A program made the translations under genes and the position numbers. This document shows, piece after piece, positions 26,744 to 39,130 of a stretch of DNA of 64,000 nucleotides (within the stretch, counting starts at the first letter, position 1; the number at the start of each line of letters is the position of its first letter). Where the stretch lies: the NCBI GenBank assembly GCA_012295275.1, contig CM022665.1, positions 11,619,976 through 11,683,975 of the forward strand, written 5' to 3'. The notes beneath the pieces were generated by a model, which had not been told where the DNA came from, did not search any database, and was given only the letters and a program-made list of their open reading frames with translations. The DNA comes from Chrysomallon squamiferum (taxonomy: Eukaryota; Mollusca; Gastropoda; Neomphalida; Peltospiridae).

Positions 26744-27115
26744 TAAGAGTTCAGAAGAGTTGAAATTAAGAGTTTAGAAGAGTTGTAATTAAGAGTTTAG
26801 AAGAGTTGTAATTAAGAATTTAGAAGAGCTGTTATTAAAAGCTTCGATAAGAGTTGTTATTGATAGTTTAGAAAGGTTCTAATTACTAGTTTAGGAGAGT
26901 TGTAATTAATAGTTTAGAAAAGAGTTGTAATTAAGAGTACAAAAGAACTGATATTAAGAATTCAGAGAATAGTTTAAAGTAACAGGTCAGAAGAATTGAT
27001 ATTAAAAGTTCAGAAAATTATAATTATACAACCACTGTAAGAGAAAAGTTGTTAATAATTCATATTAAGAGTTGAAGTAGTATTGAAGTTTTAAAATTCA
27101 GAGAAGCTGATACTT
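26744..27115. repeat. Minisatellite, unit about 25 bp, about 13 copies
   Basis: The unit is close to AGTTTAGAAGAGTTGTAATT followed by AAG. Copies at the left (26744-26830) are nearly identical; those at the right are increasingly diverged. The asymmetry suggests recent turnover at one end. Confidence 0.85.
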
Positions 27116-27217
27116 GGTTTAGAAACGAGTTTTGCTTGTTTTTCCTACCCACTTCAAAGCCATATCTTTGTAGTGGGTGTTGTCATTAGAATGGTGATTA
27201 GATATATCTAGTGTCTG

Positions 27218-27600
27218 ATTAGTCACATACTTGAACAAATGGCTTTGTATATACCTACATTGTTTATCTTTGAATTAAGCCATGAGCAAAGTCAGGGAAA
27301 GTGTATTATAATTTATTTATTTCAAAGATTTCTCATTTATAGTGTATGTTTTTAGTAAAACATTAACAGATATTCAGTCATATTAGTCACATACTTGAAC
27401 AGGCTTTGTATATACCTGCATTGTTTACCTTTGAATTAAGCCATGAGTACAGTCAGGGAAATGTATTATAATTGATTTCTTTTAAAAATCTCACATTTGT
27501 AATGTGTGCTTTTAGTTAAATAATAATAGATATCTAAACAATAATAGATCAGTCATATATCTGAACAAAAGGGTTTGTATATATCTACCTCTGCCTTTGA
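27218..27600. repeat. Tandem duplication, period about 165 bp, 2.3 copies
   Basis: Copies start at about 27218, 27382 and 27550. Shared blocks: TTAGTCACATACTTGAACA, GGCTTTGTATATACCT, TTTGAATTAAGCCATGAG and CAGGGAAA. Confidence 0.8.
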
Positions 27601-27606
27601 ATTTAT

Positions 27607-27622
27607 AGATAGATAGATAGAT

Positions 27623-27672
<50 letters not shown>

Positions 27673-27690
27673 TGACAGATAGATAGATAA
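27607..27690. repeat. (GATA)n-(GACA)n-(GATA)n compound microsatellite
   Basis: GATA units flank about 14 GACA units in a near-symmetric block. Confidence 0.95.
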
Positions 27691-29494
27691 ATATGTATAT
27701 ATATAAAATATTTAATATAAAACAAATATTCTATGTCAAATAATTTGAGAACAAGGTCAAGGTATAAACAATAAAAAAATTCTGTCTCACTCTCTTTCTC
27801 TTTTTCTCTGTCCTATTTTCACCCTTTCCATTTATCTGTTTCTTTCTTTCCCTCTCCCCTTCTCTCTCTCTCCCATTCTCTTTATCTCATTTGACATTTA
27901 TTTTTATTTTTTAAAGTTTATTTTTGAAACCAGCCAAGAGTGAAGAAATCAGTTCTGAGTAATACAAGAAGAACTGATTTTTCTTAGGGAATTCTAGATC
28001 ATAATTTACTTTTTAACATGCAGTAATTTTCTCTTTGTTTATTCCCACTGATTAGATATACATAATAAATTGAAATTACAATAAATAGGTCCAACCTTAG
28101 ATGACCTGATTGAAGTAAAAATAATTCTTTTATATAAAATTGCTACCTGTCTGTGTAATTAGACCAGGTGTTTTTCTTTGATGTCATTAATCTTGTATGA
28201 CAGATGAGAAATTTTCCATGTGTTTGAAATTGGCAGCTATATTGCTACACGCACATCTTGTTATATTAGATGGTATTTTTAATACGGTTGTCTGTTGTTG
28301 TTCTTATAGTAAGTCTAATATTACACACACTTGTCACTGCCATTCATTTTTTTAATTTCAATATACATGTTTATAATGATGTACCCTGTTCTGAAATCCC
28401 CTTTTGATTGCTTATAAAACAATGTTTTTCATAAGGGTATCTAGATAGGTACAACCCTCGCACATCCCCCTACTTTATGCCATCTTTGTTTTTGTGCTTG
28501 TGTTTGGTTTTATTTGTTTTGTTTTATTTGTTTTGTTTATTTTTGTTTTTGTTGTTATTGATTTAGTGTTGGTTGTTAGTGTTCTAACTGAATTTTGACA
28601 TTTATATTTACCCTGATGATGACTCTTTTTGAAATGTTGGATTGTCCCCCATGGTTATTAACAAATATAATAGTGTTATTCATATGGTGGTATAGGAAAA
28701 TTGCATTCATTTATGTGTCATGTTTTTTGCCACCAGTATTGTTATTCACATAAAGATTTAGGAAAAACACACCTAAGTACATCCTTATTTTTCTCTGACC
28801 AGGCTTTAAAATTTATAATGAAATTAATTTAATCTTAAAAGCTATATCAACCATAATGATGGTGCCCCCTTTTTTTGTAATTTCGATCTGCCCCTGCTGT
28901 TTGCATATCATATAATGTTAAGATTATCTGCAAGCAGCAGTGGATTAGCTTTGTTAGTGCCTTTAGGCTTATGTTTTGTTTTGATCTGTGAGCCATGTAA
29001 ACTGTTTACTAATTTGGTATCTTGCTGTTGGTAAGGAAAATTTATTAGGTTAACAAAAATAAAAATAGCATGTAAATAGCAAATAGGAAAACTATTTGTG
29101 TATCTGCTGAATGTATCTGATTTCTGTGCTGTTTTATTTATATTTTTTTATTTTTTTTATATGGTCTTTATTTATTCATATTCATATTATTTTTTTTAAA
29201 TAGATAAAAGATTATCTGTATATATGTTTATAATGCAAAGTTTTAATAAAACAATGAAATTAATAATAATATATTTGTTATCAATAATATTCATACTGTA
29301 ACTAGCTAAATGCAAATACTGCTATTTCATGAATTATTTACATACGCCTGTCACAAAGATGAATTAGATGTCTGCAATGATGTTTAAACACTAACATCAG
29401 TTAATTATGAAGTTCTTTCCATAGAACATGTTAGAAAACAAAAACAAAGCATTATTTTGTTTCAGAATAATGATAAAATCAATAGATACTTGTC

Positions 29495-29531
<37 letters not shown>

Positions 29532-30382
29532 CCTTAGGGTAATGGTTTCCTATCATCAGTGACTTGATAAAATTTCTAAGTGAGCTCTGGGCTAAAATTA
29601 TTTTTATTAACTCACATAATCTCTGAAACTGTTATGATAGATTTCTTGCCAGAGGATATGGGATCAAAGCTTGCCAGTTTGCCCACTGGACTGATGCACC
29701 ATGATTCCAGCCAATTTTCCATTGCTAATAATCTCTTGTAATAGGACAGTCCTAGGAATTATGGCAACAGATATATATTTTTCTCTAGACTTTTATTACT
29801 TAAGATATCTATGATCCTGAGAACTGTTAATGTAAAAAAATGAATTGGGATAGATTTTGTTTAATTTTAACTTTAATTTTTTTTTTGTTATTGTTTTTTT
29901 TAAAAATGAAAAGAAAGAAAGCTGTGTATAAAATGACACCTTAGACTACATATTAGTTATACATGCACAGACTGTGTTTATTGATAGATACTTTATATAT
30001 TCATTTTGATCAGTGGTAAGAAAATTAATGAAAGACTTCATTACAACATAAATAAATAAATGAATATGTAAATATTTGTTTAATGGCACCTGAATACATT
30101 ATGAATGTTTATTAGGTGTCACCTATATCTTCTTGTTACTATTTTATATAATATTGTCAAACTTAAGAGATAAAAACTTGCTTTCCAATATTTGATGCAC
30201 TTCCTTTACCAATAAGCAGCAAGGGATCAATTAAATGCTCTTTCCTATACACAAGAAAGAAGATTACACACTCATTTATTTAAAAAAAAAAAAAAAAAAA
30301 TCCCATTGACATTATACTAAAGAGTACTGATCCCATATTCTGTTACACAATACTTAAATCACAGAGTTTTACCCATGAAATC
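27691..30382. other. Intergenic, possible retroelement tail
   Basis: CT-rich 27780-27890. Around 28605-28640 there is CCTGATGATGACTC then TTTGAAATGTTGG. This resembles the degenerate GAAACGTTGG-type inverted motif common near ends of invertebrate retroelements, but no reverse-transcriptase frame is present. A poly-A run spans about 29499-29528. Confidence 0.3.
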
Positions 30383-30631
30383 TTAAAAGGGTGTGTATAC
30401 AATAATGTACATTAACTCTAAGTATGTATCTTTCAGTGTTTTGTTATCTTCAAAGTGGTTTTCAAAGTCGTGGGAGTATAAAACACGTCTGTATGCAGGA
30501 AGATTACACAGAGAAAAGTATTGATATTTTGAGATACTTCTAATTGACAATCTCCATGCTATTTGATCTCCAATTATTTCAATAACAGCTAACATAAACA
30601 ATGGAGCTTTTTCAACAAGAATAAGGGGAAG
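30383..30631 (-). CDS. Orphan ORF with normal protein complexity
   Basis: An open frame of 83 sense codons (minus strand) runs from a possible acceptor (GTCACCACAG, exon from 30631, phase 0) to TAA. The peptide (for example IIGDQIAWRLSIRSISKYQ) is not low-complexity and contains FENHFEDN. No matching exon or family is recognised. A TE fragment or chance are equally likely. Confidence 0.2.
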   Translation of the reverse strand, partial: LPLILVEKAPLFMLAVIEIIGDQIAWRLSIRSISKYQYFSLCNLPAYRRVLYSHDFENHFEDNKTLKDTYLELMYIIVYTPF

Positions 30632-32855
30632 CTGTGGTGACAAATAATCAATACATTTATAAATGGATCTTTCAAAAGATCAGATTTGGTTTGTTATTTT
30701 GGTTTTTGCTTTAATGAGATAGACAAAGCTATTGATAGAACTTTACTTCTCTTTCTCTCTGTTTTTGTCAGGTTTAAAAAAAATAATACAAAATTTGTTA
30801 ATGCATCTGCATGTTATTTTCATTGTTTGATTGAGTTTTGTATTTTAATGTTATGAATCTTCAGTTCATTTTACTTTTAAACTTCTTAAAATGATTTGAA
30901 ACATATGGACTAAACACATGATTAAGTCAGCTTACATCTTAATATTTTAACTTGTGCTTATGTTTTAATGTTCATTGAAAAATCACTCATTCCTTCAGTT
31001 TAACAGTATTTGTTATAATTAAATTTTCTTCTGTTGCTAATATTCATTAATAATTAATCTGCCTTTTTCAACAGTTTTGAATAATTGAAACATACTACTT
31101 CAAAACTTTTTCTTTTTCTTTAATTATTTTGTGCATCCTTTTCAACAAAGATAAATAAATAAATAAATAAAATAATCAGATATATATAAAAATTTATAAA
31201 CTAAAAAAAAAAAAAATATGTTTATACTGCTAATAATTCTTTATTTAGTCACATATAAACAGCATTCCATTTTAAATTATTTTGCACATAAGCAAGCAAA
31301 CATAAATATTCACACCAAACTTATACTCAATGTGTGTGCACACACGTGCATTATTGCAAACACACACACACTCTTACACACATATACATACACACTCTTA
31401 CACACATATATACATACACACTCTTACAATTTAAACACTTTAAAACAAACTCACATGCAAACAAAACAAAAATTTCTTTTACACATTAAAATATTTTCTA
31501 TCTTGCTACAAGCACAGTACAGTTACTTCTGGCTGATCTAACATTCTCCTTCATTGCTGTGAATCTACACACACTCCATAATCACTTTTACCACCACAAA
31601 GCATTCCAAGTGGTCACGAATACAATCACAAGAATGATTATGTCTTTGAAAAAAAGAGCTGTTAGCAAACTGATTAGTCACTGATTCAAGAAGTGCACAC
31701 TTTCCAGTCTTTGAAGACATGATGATGATTAATAGGATATCACTACAACAAATTAGCAACAGATAAAACATCACAGAAGATGTTGTGCCGTCACACACAC
31801 AGTCGGGACAAGAGATAAATCACATTAAATCTAAACAAATGTCTATGTGGTTGCATTAGGCAAATTAAATAACCATTAGTCACAGAGAGTTTGTTGTCTA
31901 AAGATAATTTTAGGACTTCACTATATAATATGTATAACTCTTGAATTGAAAAAAAAAAATAATAATAATAAAATAAATTGTTGATGTTGCCATTTCAGTG
32001 GTAGTAGTACTTGTTGTTGTTGTTGTTGTTGTTATTAGTTTGGGTTTTAATTTAATTATATCCTGCATTATCAAGATAATCATCTTTCTTTCTTTTTTTC
32101 TTTTTTTTTTCGTTTGCAAAAAAGTAGGATATGTTGGCTTTGATTTCAAAAAAAAAAAAAAATCCTTTGGAATTGTTGTACAAATTAGAAATTAGAGCAC
32201 TTTTAGATGCTACTATATAATTAATATTATCTTCCTCTGAAAGTAAAAAAGTTAAATAAAAAATAAAAATCAGTATCAACCCAAAACTATATCAAGATGA
32301 AAATACAACAAAATACCATTGGAAATTTCTAATTACTCCTTAGAATTATTTATAATTTATTTGCACAAATGTTTCAGACTTGAGATACAAACAGTTTTAT
32401 ATGAATAAAATAAAGAAACTGAGAAAATAAATTAAAATATAAATAAATTTGAATCTGGTAAAAATATATAATAATAAATAATAGAATAATGTGAAAAAAA
32501 TTAAATGAAAAGTGAAAGAAAAGATAAAAGCAATTTAAATTTAGAAAAAAATAAACAAAATGTAAGTAATAAAATAATAAAAATAAAAACCAAAAGAACA
32601 GATAAAAGAAATGGAAATTTAGAAAGAAAAGTGATTATGTAAAATGAACAATGTTGCCTGTTACCTTCAAGCCTTTTTGGACAGACTTCAAAGAATGTAA
32701 TACTGTAGTAAGTTTGAGTTCTCTTGAAAAGTGATACACCCACTGCAATCACACTGCTGTAACACTTTGCATTGAGTAAATTGTAAGAGGTGTAATGATA
32801 AAACTGGTGGATAAATTAGAACTGGAAGATCAAGTAAGACATGAATATAAAACGT
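30632..32855. other. Intergenic, no gene seen
   Basis: Contains a small minisatellite of about 27 bp (31367-31428, three copies of ACACTCTTACACACATATAC-type units), TTG repeats (32010-32032) and poly-A/T runs. Confidence 0.55.
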
Positions 32856-32857
32856 AA

Positions 32858-32860
<3 letters not shown>

Positions 32861-32903
<43 letters not shown>
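32861..32903. repeat. (TG)n microsatellite
   Basis: About 21 TG units; they produce spurious Cys-Val and His-Thr frames on both strands. Confidence 0.95.
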
Positions 32904-32906
<3 letters not shown>

Positions 32907-33490
32907 ATGTTTTTGCACGTGCATGTATGTGTACACTTGCACATGTATATTGTACATTCATATCCATGTGTATGTATGTTTGTGGGTGTTTGGTACATTG
33001 GTCAGCATATAAGAAGAACAAAATTATTTTACTCAAGTCTTGCAAGTACATGTTTATGCATTAGTGTATTAATACATGAGAGAGAGAGGGAGAAATGCAA
33101 GGTTTTTTCCATGTATGCATGAATGTGTGTATAAGCATTAGCATACATATGAATATTCACATGAAAACATCTTCATTTCTTTATCACACTGGAGTTATTA
33201 TTTATTACATCAGTATAGGTGTGAAAAGTAATCACTAACTCAGTGTTTATCTATGGAACAACCTGCGCAATAACTTCTTGAACCTGGTGAAAACATTGTC
33301 AAGAGCAGCAACTTCTTTGCTTCATCTTTTTCATTAAAAGAGATAAGATACACACACCGCACTTGATACCAGCACTAAAATACCACTCCAGTGGAGATAG
33401 CACAAGTTCATTTAGTCATCTTTTTACTCCTTTAAAAATAATAATAAAATAAAAAACCCAGAAGCCCCACATTTTTTTTATATTTTTTTT
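32904..33490. other. Intergenic, nothing recognised
   Basis: TG-rich decay of the adjacent microsatellite, then AT-rich sequence. Confidence 0.5.
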
Positions 33491-33524
33491 TTTATTAGAG
33501 CTCTTTAATTTGTCACCAATTTGA

Positions 33525-33790
33525 TTGCCTGAAGAGGATTATAAGTGAAATGTTTGTTTTGCCAAACAGTGGGGGAATTTCTTCATTTCTGTTTTTACCA
33601 AGATGTGACATTTGCGTTTGTGCTAATCAGGAAGGTTTGTGTGCCAAACGAGTGTGGCCTAATCAAAGGAGATTGCTTTCTCGAACATGATGTTTACTCA
33701 TTTTGCAAGCGATTGCTTGCCGTGATGAATTGCTTGACATGATATGCACATCTCTTGTGGGATGAGGTTACCTACTATACTAAATTAATG
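33525..33790. promoter_or_regulatory. Candidate conserved non-coding element
   Basis: A non-repetitive patch in the desert with about five retained CpGs within 150 bp. It carries two TAATCA cores (GCTAATCAGG and CCTAATCAAAG), TTTGCCAAAC at 33559 and GTGCCAAACG near 33642. A 65-codon plus-strand frame crosses it but lacks splice signals and a recognisable product. Confidence 0.3.
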
Positions 33791-34739
33791 GATCTGTTTA
33801 TACTCTCTACGAGTTGCATTTCAGGGTTAATGTTGTGTTTATATGTTAATGTTTTTGTTTTTGTTGTTGTTTTTATGTCATCATCAAAGTGAAATAGGAA
33901 ACTCTGCAGGTAGATTAATGTGGGCACTGAACATTTCAAAGACCAAACATTTATTTGAACTCTTCTTTAATTGACACAGCAGGTTTAAAAGTAATTATAT
34001 AATCAATATAAATTTTATTGTTTATTTCTATTGGTGTTTTTTGTTTAGGTAAGCAAGAAAACTGTGATTGTATCTATTACATTATGAAATGTAGAGATTC
34101 AGTGTCATTATTAATATTATAAACTTTATGAAGAGATAAATATCAGTGAAATATTATCTCTTTGAAATGTATTATCAAAACTGTTTTTATTATTCCAGTG
34201 GCAAGGTGTTAAAATTATGTCAGGAAATATTTATTGTGTATTATTATATAAATAATGCATTTAATGTAATCACTGAGCAATAATAGTTGAAACAGAATTA
34301 ACACTAATAATATTAAACCTTTATAAAATATAACAAATGCAACAACAATAATGTAAATATATAAACATTGAATTTAAAACAGAAATAGTAAAATGTGTAT
34401 TAATTTAAGTTTCAATGCATTTACTATAAAATAAACAAAAAAGTAGTATTAAGCTTTTATTGTTTTCATATTCATTTCAATTTTTACTGTTGTCCACAAG
34501 TTTTTCTAAAGTAGAGACAGCCAAATTTATAAAGCTAATTTCCTTCTTTTTTTTTTTGTTCTTTCTTTAAAGCAATGTAGATACCAAACTTCATAGAGCA
34601 CAAAGGGATAAATTTATTAAAATCAGTTTCTTCCTTTCTTTTTTTTAAGCCTTGTAAATATATATAACACATGCATGAAATATAAACAAACTTCATTAAT
34701 TTGGGCATAGAATATATCACCATAGTTTAAACTTACATG

Positions 34740-35030
34740 CTAATAAAACCTTGGACTATTTGAAAATGATGTCGCCAATCATCTGCACATGTAACATGGA
34801 TTCCATTCAAAAGTGATTACTCACCCACAGGTCCTCAAGATGACCCCATGGCCATAATTATGTTGGTTATTACAATAAGGGGAGGGATGTGGCAATTTAT
34901 GGCTTAGACAACTGGGGAGAAATCGGAACCTGCAAGTTTGTGTTTGGCTTATTGGATATTTAATAAGATTGAAGGATATTATTTTGAGGTCTACTGCTTT
35001 CTTCTTCAGAGCAGCTAATGGAAATCTTTT
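34740..35030. promoter_or_regulatory. Candidate conserved non-coding element
   Basis: Balanced-composition sequence between AT-rich flanks. Contains GGCCATAATTATG (homeodomain-like), CACATGTAACATG, TGGGGAGAAATC and CCTCAAG. No frame is open across it. Confidence 0.28.
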
Positions 35031-35548
35031 GTTGTGTTTTTTTCAAGATTAATTGCATGGCTTCAAGAGAGAAGAAATATTAGCGTCACTAATGTCACTG
35101 AAATTTCAAGCAGTTTAATTTATTGATGTTATTTTTTAATGTAACCTAGTTTAGTTTTAGTGGCCTTTATTAAATGTAATAGAATAGTTGTAGTAGTAGT
35201 AGTAGTAAAAAGAAGAAAAAGAAGAAAAAGTAAAATAATGATAATATTAATAAGTTTCAAGGAGTTTAATTTATTAAGCTTAAATGTAAGAGTTCATTTT
35301 CAGAAGCCTTTGTGAATTCTAGTATTTGTGGTGGTAATAGTAGTAGTGGTAGTAGTAATAGAAATGCAAAATTTTTGGTTAGGTAAATTTTAAATTATAA
35401 ATTTTATAGAACTGGTACGTGTTGATTCCAGTAAAAACAAAGACAATTACTAATATTGCTGCCTAAAGTTTTTAAAAACATTTATACATAGGAGAAGAAG
35501 GAAATAATTTTATTTCTTCTTGATTTGCCTGTTTTTTTTTTTTTTTTA

Positions 35549-35589
<41 letters not shown>

Positions 35590-38415
35590 AGCAACCAGTC
35601 ATTAATATTAAATTTTATTATTTACATTTTCATACAAGAAATACCATGGATACATTTCTTTAAGACAAACAACAAAAACTTGTTAATTTTGTTGGCCTCA
35701 TCATCATTTTGTATCTGAAGAACTGTCTTATTTACATTTTTGTGGTAAAACGGACACAAAAAACCACATACATACAAACAAACACACAGACACACACACA
35801 CACACATACAAAACACCAACAACAATAAAAAAAAAACCCAGCTGCCTTAACTTACGATGGTATAGTTTTGACATGGCTGTTGGTTTGAGGAATTAAATTC
35901 CTCCCTGGATGCAAGCAGCACCACTCCAGACAGATGTCCTCTGTCCACTGATTGTTCCGAGGCGTGTGCCAGAGTGGCTCAACTTTCAGAGATGACCTGT
36001 CCAGTGGAAAGATCAAACACTACAATTAACTTAACAGTGAGTCTTTTTATCACAGTTAGAGACTCCCTACTGAGCTCTCATTGCTCTAAGCAGCTGTAGA
36101 ACTGTATGGACTCTTGTGTTCTGTTCATTCCTCACCATTAAGTCATTAAACTTTGATTTGCTTATCTTGTTCTGCTAAAGGTTTTGTAATTAGCATTTAA
36201 ACAGCAAAATGTGTTTGTGGGTTTACTTATCATGTATCAGTATAGGACTGACAACTAATAAGTTTAATTTAAAAGCAAAATCTAAGTTTGCCTTTATTGT
36301 TTTATTCAAGGATTGGCAGTTATTAGCATATGAATAGTAAAATGTGAATTTTGATTATCTTGGAAGGTTTTTTTTAATCAAAGTTTGATAATTAGCATTT
36401 GAATAGCAAAATACGAGTTTACATTGCAAAAATACAAGTTGTCATTAATTAACATGTTCTTTTAAAATGTAGAAAATTGTTGTTTTTAAAAATCTGTTAA
36501 ATTGAAGAGCAAGAATTTAAAGTTTGTAGATTTACTAACATAGTGGCAGTCATTATTTATAAGGAAGTTAATAATCCAAGGATGTATGAATTCTAATGTC
36601 TAAAAATGTTTATATGTATACTGTAAGAAACATTAATCAATACTTTATGTTTATATAATCATAAATAAAATAATACATGAATGTACATGTGCATGCATGT
36701 GAATACACACATAAGACAAAGACACTAAATACATATACATGCACATGTGCACATAATTACATTGCCATCAAAATATCCTCCAGATTTTAATTTATTTTTG
36801 CTACAGTGAAATTGGCTACAGTGAGATTTATCATTAATAAATTCCTTTGAACAATTCTGTTTTAAAATATAAATTATTGGCCCACTAGAACAACCAAACT
36901 TAATCAGATAATAAGATGTTCCTGTTGTGTTCTCATTTGCTGATGACACAGTGCCAGCTTTACAGTATAATTATCAATGAACCTCTTTTTTTTTCATGAA
37001 GACAATCTCTTGGAAGAAGTAAGTAGTAAACATAAATGCCAGCATTTACTACAACATTGTTTACATTAATAGTAGTGTGTATGTTATCTTGCAACTGGTA
37101 CAGCCTGCCACATTGGATTGATAAAAAGACTTGCTGAAGAAGATTCCAGCAGCTTTGGTTTCAAGCTTTAAGAAGAAAAAAAAAAAGGAAGAAAAATAGA
37201 ACATTACTTTAGCTTATGCACCATGCAGTGAGCTGCAGTTAGTTGGCAAGAGTCACAATCCACTGCGTAGTAGTAGAGAAAGAGAAAAACAAATACAAAC
37301 TGACAGTGTTTTCCTGGCAGGCGATCTGTTCCATTACTCTACTACTACTACTACAACAGTTATTTTGTTTGTTGTGAAAGTGTTGCTTTTATAGCCACTA
37401 TGTATTTTCCTCTGTTTGTTTAAATCATGTATAATCATAGTTTATGGGTTTGAACCAGTTAGTATATTCAGATATCTACCATCTGCCTTGCATTCCATAT
37501 CATAAATCTGAATATGTAAAAAAAAAAAAAAGAAAAGAATTTAAAAATAAAATAATTAGCTCTGATCATTATGAAAAGAATGAAATGAATTGTTGACATG
37601 TATTTCACTGGACATGTCCCCACCCCTTTCACCTTGACTTGGGTTGTTGTTGTGTTGTTGTTTTTTTCTCTTTATAAAGAAATTCAGTTTATCTTAAAGG
37701 TTATCCCATCATCTTTAAAAAAAAAAAAAAAAAATTACTTCCACCTCTGGTTATTTTGATGGAAATATTTCTGTTATCTAAAATAGTAAACTTTTCATAA
37801 TGTTAATCAAGATATATCTATGTAATTTTAGATAATATATGATTACTTCTTTTAGTTCTCTTTAGTGTACTAATAAAACATCATATTAGGTAAAAAATAC
37901 ATAAACGTTTACAATATTAAAAAAACCTAAAAACTTATACTTGAGAAAATGTTTTTACCATAATATCAGTGAATTATAGATAAAAATGGACATAAAAGGC
38001 TAATCACATTAATTTTTTTTTTTTTTTTTTAAACAAATGTACATGTACACATGTGTTTATATTTTGTTGTTAGTACTACATAATCATCAGCACTTTAATT
38101 TAGAGTGCAAGGTAATACAAAACCAAAGGACATGATATTTTTCAAATTCAAAATGAAATATATGTGCAGGAATTAACACAAATGAATTGTGATAAATTTC
38201 ATCATGATTTGAATCAATTGTAATCACTGTTTTTTTAAAAGAATACTTAGATGTTTGAGAGTATATTATTTATATACCAATCTAGTGTAGGAATTTTTTA
38301 GTTTTTATTTTAATTTTTTTTTTTAAATATTTTAGTTTCTGATTCTGCTTAAGTTTAACATACAAACATCTGATTTACAGTGTATGTCTTTGTGTGTGTT
38401 GTGTGTGTCTGCATT
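35031..38415. other. Intergenic, no gene seen
   Basis: GTA repeats (35190-35210), a (TA)n run (35557-35586), poly-A/T runs, and one GGACATGTCC palindrome at 37610-37619. 35850-36010 is slightly less AT-rich but featureless. Confidence 0.5.
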
Positions 38416-38420
38416 TATGT

Positions 38421-38540
38421 GTATGTGTGTATGTTTGTGCATGCTTGGGATGGTTGGTATGTGTATATGTGTGTATGTTTGTGCATGCTTGGGATGGTTG
38501 GTATGTGTATATGTGTGTATATTTGTGTGTGTGTGTATGA
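38421..38540. repeat. Tandem duplication, 44-bp unit in a TG-rich tract
   Basis: Two nearly perfect copies of TTTGTGCATGCTTGGGATGG with flanking TATGTGTGTATG. Confidence 0.85.
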
Positions 38541-39057
38541 TGATAAACTGTAATTTAATATTGCCTTTCATTATGTTTTTAAAAAGATTTCTTCTTCTTC
38601 CTTCTCTCTCAATCTTTTTTTATTTTGTTTTGTTTTGTTAATTTGTTTCTTTCTTTAAAAAGAAAATAATAAAAAATTAAACGAGGTGGTATATGACCAT
38701 GGCAGAATGACAGAATCTAACATTATTGATTTTCCTTTGTTGCTTAATCACTCATTTCCTCTACTTAATTATGAAGAAAAAAAAAGCCTGAAGATTATTG
38801 ACTAGATAGAGGTAATTGAAATAGGATGTTATAATGAAGTCTTCAAGGTTACAGTGCAAACTATTTTGTCATTTTAAATTCCTTTCACGAAGACATTGAT
38901 TGATTTATCTAATTTATTAATGTTATGTGTTCTTTTTCCTGCTCTCTTTTTTCTTTCTTTTTTTAGCTCATGCATATTGTTTCTTACTTTCTATCTACAG
39001 GATTTCTTTTTTCTAAGTGAGTAAGTCTCTTATTCTCTGAATATATTTTTTCACCTA

Positions 39058-39127
<70 letters not shown>
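39058..39127. repeat. (CT)n microsatellite
   Basis: About 35 CT units; the reverse strand reads Arg-Glu. Confidence 0.97.

Positions 39128-39130
<3 letters not shown>

Noticed and set aside
32830-33122. Cys-Val and His-Thr frames around 32.9 kb
   Set aside because: Readthrough of a (TG)n microsatellite.
33545-33742. 65-codon ORF with many cysteines
   Set aside because: No splice sites, no family pattern, and the sequence looks non-coding but constrained; treated as a candidate regulatory element.
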